From NCBI RefSeq assembly GCF_015679265.1, contig NZ_CP064942.1, positions 434,001 to 498,000 on the forward strand: a stretch of 64,000 nt of DNA, in the 5' to 3' direction. Position numbers and translations under genes: made by a program. The stretch's first letter is position 1, and every line of letters starts with the position of its first letter. The notes beneath the pieces are model-generated. The model saw only the letters and a list, made by a program, of their open reading frames with translations. It had not been told where the DNA came from and made no database searches. Shown one piece after another: positions 60,440 to 64,000 of this stretch. Origin of the DNA: Pontivivens ytuae. GTDB taxonomy: Bacteria; Pseudomonadota; Alphaproteobacteria; Rhodobacterales; Rhodobacteraceae.

Positions 60440-61527
60440 GCGACGACGCCCTGCCCGAACCGGACCGCGTCGAGGGCGCGCCGCATCCGCGGGAGACGGC
60501 CTCGCTGCATGGTCAACACGCGGCTGAGGACCGGTTCCTCGACGCCGCCGCCGGGCGGCTGCACCATGGCTGGATGCTCACCGGGCCGCGCGGCGTGGGC
60601 AAGGCGACGCTCGGCTGGCGGATCGCGCGGTTTCTTGTGGACGGGGCGGAGGACCGCGGCACCGGCCTCTACGTCCCCCCCGACAGCTCCACTTTCCGCC
60701 GGATCGCAGCCTTGGGCGAGCCGCGGGTCCATCTGACCCGCCGTCCTTGGGACGAGAAGGCGAAGCGCCTGCGCACCGTGATCGGGGTGGAAGAAGTGCG
60801 GTCGCTCAAATCCTTCTTCACCATGAGTGCCGCCGATGGCGGCTGGCGCGTGGCCATCGTCGACGCCATGGACGAGATGAACGTCGCGGGGCAGAACGCC
60901 CTCCTGAAAGTGCTGGAGGAGCCACCCGAGCGCGCGCTGATCCTGATGGTCTGCCATCAGCCGGGGCGGCTGTTGCCGACGATCCGGTCGCGCTGCCGCG
61001 AGCTGCGGCTCGGCACGCTCGACGCGGCGAGCCTCGACAGCGCGATGATGGATGCGGGCTTCCCGCCGGAGGGGAATGCGGCGGCCCTCGCCGAGCTCTC
61101 CGGTGGCTCGGCGGGCGAGGCGATCCGCATGATCGCGGACGATGGCGTCGCGGTCTACGCGGCCCTCGTGAAGCTGCTCGACGGCGCGCCGAAGATGAGC
61201 CGCCCCGCCATGATCGGGCTGGCGGAGACGGCGGCGGGCCGCACCGCGGAGACCCGCTACGACCTGATGGTGCGCCTCGTTGACCGCCTGCTCGCCCGCC
61301 TCTCCCGCACCGGGGCGATGGGCGAGACGCCGGTGGAGGTCGTGCCGGGCGAGGCCGCGGTGCTGGCGCGGCTGGCGCCGGGGCTGACGGCCGCGCAGGG
61401 CTGGGCGGACCTTGCGGAGACACTCGCGGGCCGCGTCGGCCACGCGCGGGCGGTGAACCTTGACCCCGCGCAGGTCATGCTCGATACGTTCGTGCAGATT
61501 GACGCCACGGCCCGGCGGGTCAGTTAA
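60436..61527 (+). CDS. holB: DNA polymerase III delta' subunit
   Basis: 363 residues. An AAA+ clamp-loader subunit: GPRGVGKATL near residue 55 is the (degenerate) Walker A, then VDAMDEMNVAGQNALLKVLEEPP and the sensor PTIRSRCREL. It loads the beta clamp together with delta and tau/gamma. It overlaps tmk, as in many proteobacteria. Confidence 0.95.
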   Translation: MSDDALPEPDRVEGAPHPRETASLHGQHAAEDRFLDAAAGRLHHGWMLTGPRGVGKATLGWRIARFLVDGAEDRGTGLYVPPDSSTFRRIAALGEPRVHLTRRPWDEKAKRLRTVIGVEEVRSLKSFFTMSAADGGWRVAIVDAMDEMNVAGQNALLKVLEEPPERALILMVCHQPGRLLPTIRSRCRELRLGTLDAASLDSAMMDAGFPPEGNAAALAELSGGSAGEAIRMIADDGVAVYAALVKLLDGAPKMSRPAMIGLAETAAGRTAETRYDLMVRLVDRLLARLSRTGAMGETPVEVVPGEAAVLARLAPGLTAAQGWADLAETLAGRVGHARAVNLDPAQVMLDTFVQIDATARRVS

Positions 61528-61535
61528 GGGTCCCG

Positions 61536-62327
61536 ATGCTGACCGACAGCCATTGCCATCTCGACTTCCCCGATTTCGACGGTGAACTCGACGAGATCGT
61601 CGCGCGCGCGGCTGATGCGGGTGTCGCGCGGATGGTCACCATCTGCACTCGGCGCGAGGGGCTGCCCCGCGTGACCGAGATCGCCGAGCGCTACCCGAAT
61701 GTCTGGTTCGCCTACGGCATCCACCCGATGCGCGTGGCCGAGGAGCCGATGATCGAGGTCGCCGAGCTGGTCGAGGCCGCGCGACATCCAAAGATGGTGG
61801 CGATCGGCGAGACCGGGCTCGACTACCACTACACCGCCGAGAGCGCGGACGCCCAGCAGGAGAGCCTGCGCCGCCACATCGCCGCGTGCCGCGAGACGCG
61901 CCTACCCCTCATTATCCACGCGCGCGACGCGGACGAGGACATGGCGCGGATCCTACGGGAGGAGCACGGCAAGGGCGCCTATGACTGCGTCATGCACTGC
62001 TTTTCCAGCGGGCGCGCGCTGGCAGAGGCGGCGTTGGAGCTCGGCTTCTACCTTTCCATGTCCGGCATCGCGACCTTCAAGAAATCGCAGGAGCTGCGCG
62101 ACATCTTCGCCGCCGCCCCGCTCGACCGGGTGCTGGTGGAGACCGACAGCCCCTACCTCGCGCCAGTGCCCCATCGCGGGAAGCGCAACGAGCCCGCCTT
62201 CACCGCCCACACGGCGCGGGTGGGGGCGGAGGTCTTCGGCGTCAGTGAAGCCGAGTTCGCCGCCGCCACCGAAGCCAATTTCGAGCGGCTGTTCCCGAAG
62301 GCTGCGCGGACGGAGGCGGCGGCCTAG
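61536..62327 (+). CDS. TatD-family metal-dependent deoxyribonuclease
   Basis: 263 residues. TIM-barrel TatD signatures are seen: DSHCHLDFPDF, GETGLDYHYT, LIIHARDADED, CFSSGRALAEAALELGFYLS and VETDSPYLAPVPHRGKRNEP. It is a metal-dependent 3'-5' nuclease or aminoacyl-tRNA-related hydrolase. It lies 8 bp after holB and its stop overlaps the GTG of the next gene. Confidence 0.95.
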   Translation: MLTDSHCHLDFPDFDGELDEIVARAADAGVARMVTICTRREGLPRVTEIAERYPNVWFAYGIHPMRVAEEPMIEVAELVEAARHPKMVAIGETGLDYHYTAESADAQQESLRRHIAACRETRLPLIIHARDADEDMARILREEHGKGAYDCVMHCFSSGRALAEAALELGFYLSMSGIATFKKSQELRDIFAAAPLDRVLVETDSPYLAPVPHRGKRNEPAFTAHTARVGAEVFGVSEAEFAAATEANFERLFPKAARTEAAA

Positions 62328-63124
62328 TGGCGCGTCTGGTCTTCACGATCCTGGGCTGCGGCTCCTCCGGCGGCGTACCGCGGCTGGGCGGGCACTGGGG
62401 CGCCTGCGATCCGGAGAACCCGAAGAACATGCGCCGCCGCTGCTCCATGCTGGTCGAGCGGTTTGAGGGCGAGGCGGTCACGCGGGTCCTGATCGACACC
62501 TCGCCGGACATGCGGGCACAGCTCCTCGACCTCGGGATCGGGGTGCTTGACGCCGTGGTCTACACCCACGAGCACGCGGACCACGTGCACGGGCTCGACG
62601 ACCTGCGCATGATCGTCTTCAACACGCGCCAGCGCCTGCCGGTCTATGCGGACGAGAAGACGACGAACTCGCTGATCGACCGCTTCGGCTATGCCTTTAT
62701 CCAGCCCGAGGGCAGCCCCTATCCGCCGATCCTCGACCTGCGCCCGCTCGCCGGACCGATCGAGATCGAGGGTGCGGGCGGCGCGATCTCCTTCGTGCCG
62801 TTCGAGGTCAACCACGGCTCGATCGACGCGCTGGGGCTGCGCATCCATGACCTCGCCTACCTGCCCGACGTGGCCGTGATGAACGACGCGGCCTTTACAG
62901 TGCTGGAGGGGCTCGACTGCTGGGTGGTGGACGCGCTGCGCTACAAGCCGCACCCGACCCACGCCCATCTGGAGCTGACGCTGGAGTGGATCGCGCAGGT
63001 GCAGCCGCGCCGCGCGGTGCTCACCAACATGCATATCGACCTCGACTACGCGACAGTGGACGCCGAGACGCCGGAGCATGTCACCCCCGCCTTCGACGGG
63101 ATGCGGATCGAATATGAGATCTGA
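62327..63124 (+). CDS. MBL-fold phosphodiesterase, PhnP-like
   Basis: 265 residues from GTG 62327, overlapping the tatD stop by one base. PhnP/cyclic-phosphodiesterase-like features: LGCGSSGGVPRLGGHWGACD near the start, LIDTSPDMRAQLL, the metal site THEHADHVHGLDDLR, NHGSIDALG and a late NMHIDLDY. It cleaves a cyclic or linear phosphodiester; the true substrate is unknown. The tmk-holB-tatD-MBL order is a common housekeeping arrangement. Confidence 0.9.
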   Translation: MARLVFTILGCGSSGGVPRLGGHWGACDPENPKNMRRRCSMLVERFEGEAVTRVLIDTSPDMRAQLLDLGIGVLDAVVYTHEHADHVHGLDDLRMIVFNTRQRLPVYADEKTTNSLIDRFGYAFIQPEGSPYPPILDLRPLAGPIEIEGAGGAISFVPFEVNHGSIDALGLRIHDLAYLPDVAVMNDAAFTVLEGLDCWVVDALRYKPHPTHAHLELTLEWIAQVQPRRAVLTNMHIDLDYATVDAETPEHVTPAFDGMRIEYEI

Positions 63125-63145
63125 GCGCGCGCGAGCCAGCGGCCG

Positions 63146-63182
63146 GCGCCTCCGGCGGGGGGATACTTCGGCGAATCCGAAG
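63146..63182. terminator. motif-linked hairpin
   Basis: GCGCCTCCGGCGGGGGGATA (63146-63165) is followed by CTTCGG (63166-63171) pairing with CCGAAG (63177-63182). It lies at the end of the MBL gene and runs up to the start of the AEC transporter gene, overlapping its ribosome binding region. Confidence 0.6.
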
Positions 63183-63190
63183 GCGGCGCG

Positions 63191-64000
63191 GTGCTAGGGA
63201 TCCTGGAGACGGTCATTCCGGTCTTCCTGGTGATCGGCGCCGGGTGGCTGGCGGTGCGGGCGAAGCTTTTCACCTCCGCCCATGTGGACGGGCTGATGGT
63301 GTTCACCCAAGGGTTCGCCATTCCGTGCCTGCTCTTCGCGGCGCTGGCGCGGCTCGATCTGGGCGCGGTGTTCGATTGGCGGCTGCTGGTGAGTTTCTAC
63401 GCCGGGGCAACCGTGTGCTTCGCGTTGGGGATCATCGGGGCGCGGCGGCTGTTTCGGCGGCGGCCGGGCGAGGCGGTGGCGGTGGGGTTCGGGGCGCTGT
63501 TCTCGAACTCCGTCCTGCTGGGCCTGCCGATCATGGAGCGGGCTTACGGCGCCGAGGCGCTGGCGGCGAATTTCGGAATCATCGCGATCCACGCGCCCTT
63601 CTGCTACCTGCTGGGGATCACCGCGATGGAGGTCGCACGGGCCGACGGGCGCGGACTGATCGGGACGCTGCGCGCCATCGGGCGGGCGATGTTCCGAAAT
63701 GCGCTGATGATCGGGCTCGCGGCGGGCTTCGCGGTGAACCTCTCCGGCGCGACCCTGCCCGAGCCCGTCTGGGCCGCGGTGGACCTGATGGTGCGGGCAG
63801 CGCTGCCCGCGGCGCTCTTCGGGCTCGGCGGCGTGCTCACGCGCTACCGCATGGCTGCGCAGGTGCCGCAGGCGCTGATGGTGGCGTTCCTCTCGCTGGT
63901 GGTGCACCCGTCCATCGCATGGGTGCTGGCGGTCGAGGTCTTCGCGCTGCCCCTGCCCTTCGTCCGGGCCGCTGTGGTTACGGCCGCGATGGCGCCGGGG
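63191..64000 (+). CDS. AEC-family transporter (partial)
   Basis: Starts with GTG 63191 and runs off the right edge after about 270 codons. It has repeated hydrophobic segments (ILETVIPVFLVIGAGWLAV, IPCLLFAALARL, VGFGALFSNSVLLGLPIM) typical of the auxin-efflux-carrier/AEC family of secondary transporters. The N-terminus is certain only to within a few residues. The substrate is unknown. Confidence 0.85.
   Translation, partial: MLGILETVIPVFLVIGAGWLAVRAKLFTSAHVDGLMVFTQGFAIPCLLFAALARLDLGAVFDWRLLVSFYAGATVCFALGIIGARRLFRRRPGEAVAVGFGALFSNSVLLGLPIMERAYGAEALAANFGIIAIHAPFCYLLGITAMEVARADGRGLIGTLRAIGRAMFRNALMIGLAAGFAVNLSGATLPEPVWAAVDLMVRAALPAALFGLGGVLTRYRMAAQVPQALMVAFLSLVVHPSIAWVLAVEVFALPLPFVRAAVVTAAMAPG

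Noticed and set aside
1..64000. Mobile elements, prophage or CRISPR
   Set aside because: I found no transposase, integrase, phage structural gene or regularly spaced repeat-spacer array. The 11-bp GTATG repeats at 18167 have no spacers and are too short.

Overview
The window is a high-GC chromosomal segment from an aerobic alphaproteobacterium. It most resembles the Rhodobacterales (Rhodobacteraceae/Paracoccaceae). This rests on the recurring intergenic motif CCTCCGGCGGGGATATTT and variants (near 5836, 12297, 16655 and 63146), many stop/start-overlapping operons, the TTT, TRAP and family-5 ABC solute systems, and the housekeeping block (D,D-carboxypeptidase, tmk, holB, TatD, PhnP-like MBL). 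I see no rRNA, insertion sequence, prophage or CRISPR array. One tRNA-Ser(UGA) is present.

Layout. 1-5763: an alpha/beta hydrolase (cut by the window edge), an alpha/beta hydrolase-OsmC fusion, divergent cobQ and cobO, a small membrane protein and a DUF2235 hydrolase. 5867-9947: a MarR regulator coupled to a 1054-residue cytoplasmic, self-sufficient reductive dehalogenase (corrinoid domain + two [4Fe-4S] motifs + flavin reductase + [2Fe-2S]), preceded by a thioesterase; nested inverted repeats lie at the MarR start. 9979-16647: a HAD phosphatase, a non-pyrrolysine MttB-family methyltransferase, a SCO1 operon with two Cys-containing exported proteins that look related to each other, and a dimethylglycine/sarcosine dehydrogenase-like flavoprotein. 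16692-24315: phenylalanine hydroxylase with a divergent Lrp regulator, two ABM/NIPSNAP-type small proteins with an ArsR regulator, pirin, SulP permease, an exported protein and an enolase-superfamily dehydratase.

24703-37601: a candidate regulon around an AraC activator. Leftward it drives PhyH dioxygenase, MBL hydrolase, a family-5 ABC importer and a GH38 alpha-mannosidase; rightward it precedes an orphan PhnM-like amidohydrolase. The ABC operon carries two ~97-bp direct repeats and a 12-bp-stem hairpin. 37603-41413: a tightly overlapping cluster of two DUF4178 zinc-ribbon proteins, a 52-residue membrane microprotein, DUF350 and a membrane-fused aminopropyltransferase. 41558-43634: a hypothetical, an exported metallo-beta-lactamase and a TetR regulator with twin operators.

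43642-48622: DabA/DabB inorganic carbon accumulation with a divergent LysR regulator. 48613-56311: a catabolic block with a VOC protein, a mandelate racemase-like enzyme, LysR, TctC-TctB-TctA and, unusually, a TRAP-type DctP binding protein overlapping tctA, then a second LysR. 56422-64000: SnoaL-like protein, Nudix hydrolase, tRNA-Ser, SPOR lipoprotein, D,D-carboxypeptidase, tmk, holB, TatD, MBL and an AEC transporter cut by the right edge.

The most notable content is the aerobic-type reductive dehalogenase with its regulator, the DUF4178/DUF350/aminopropyltransferase membrane cluster, and the AraC/PhyH/MBL/ABC/GH38/PhnM catabolic region. Corrinoid chemistry recurs on the left: CobQ, CobO, the dehalogenase and an MttB-family protein.
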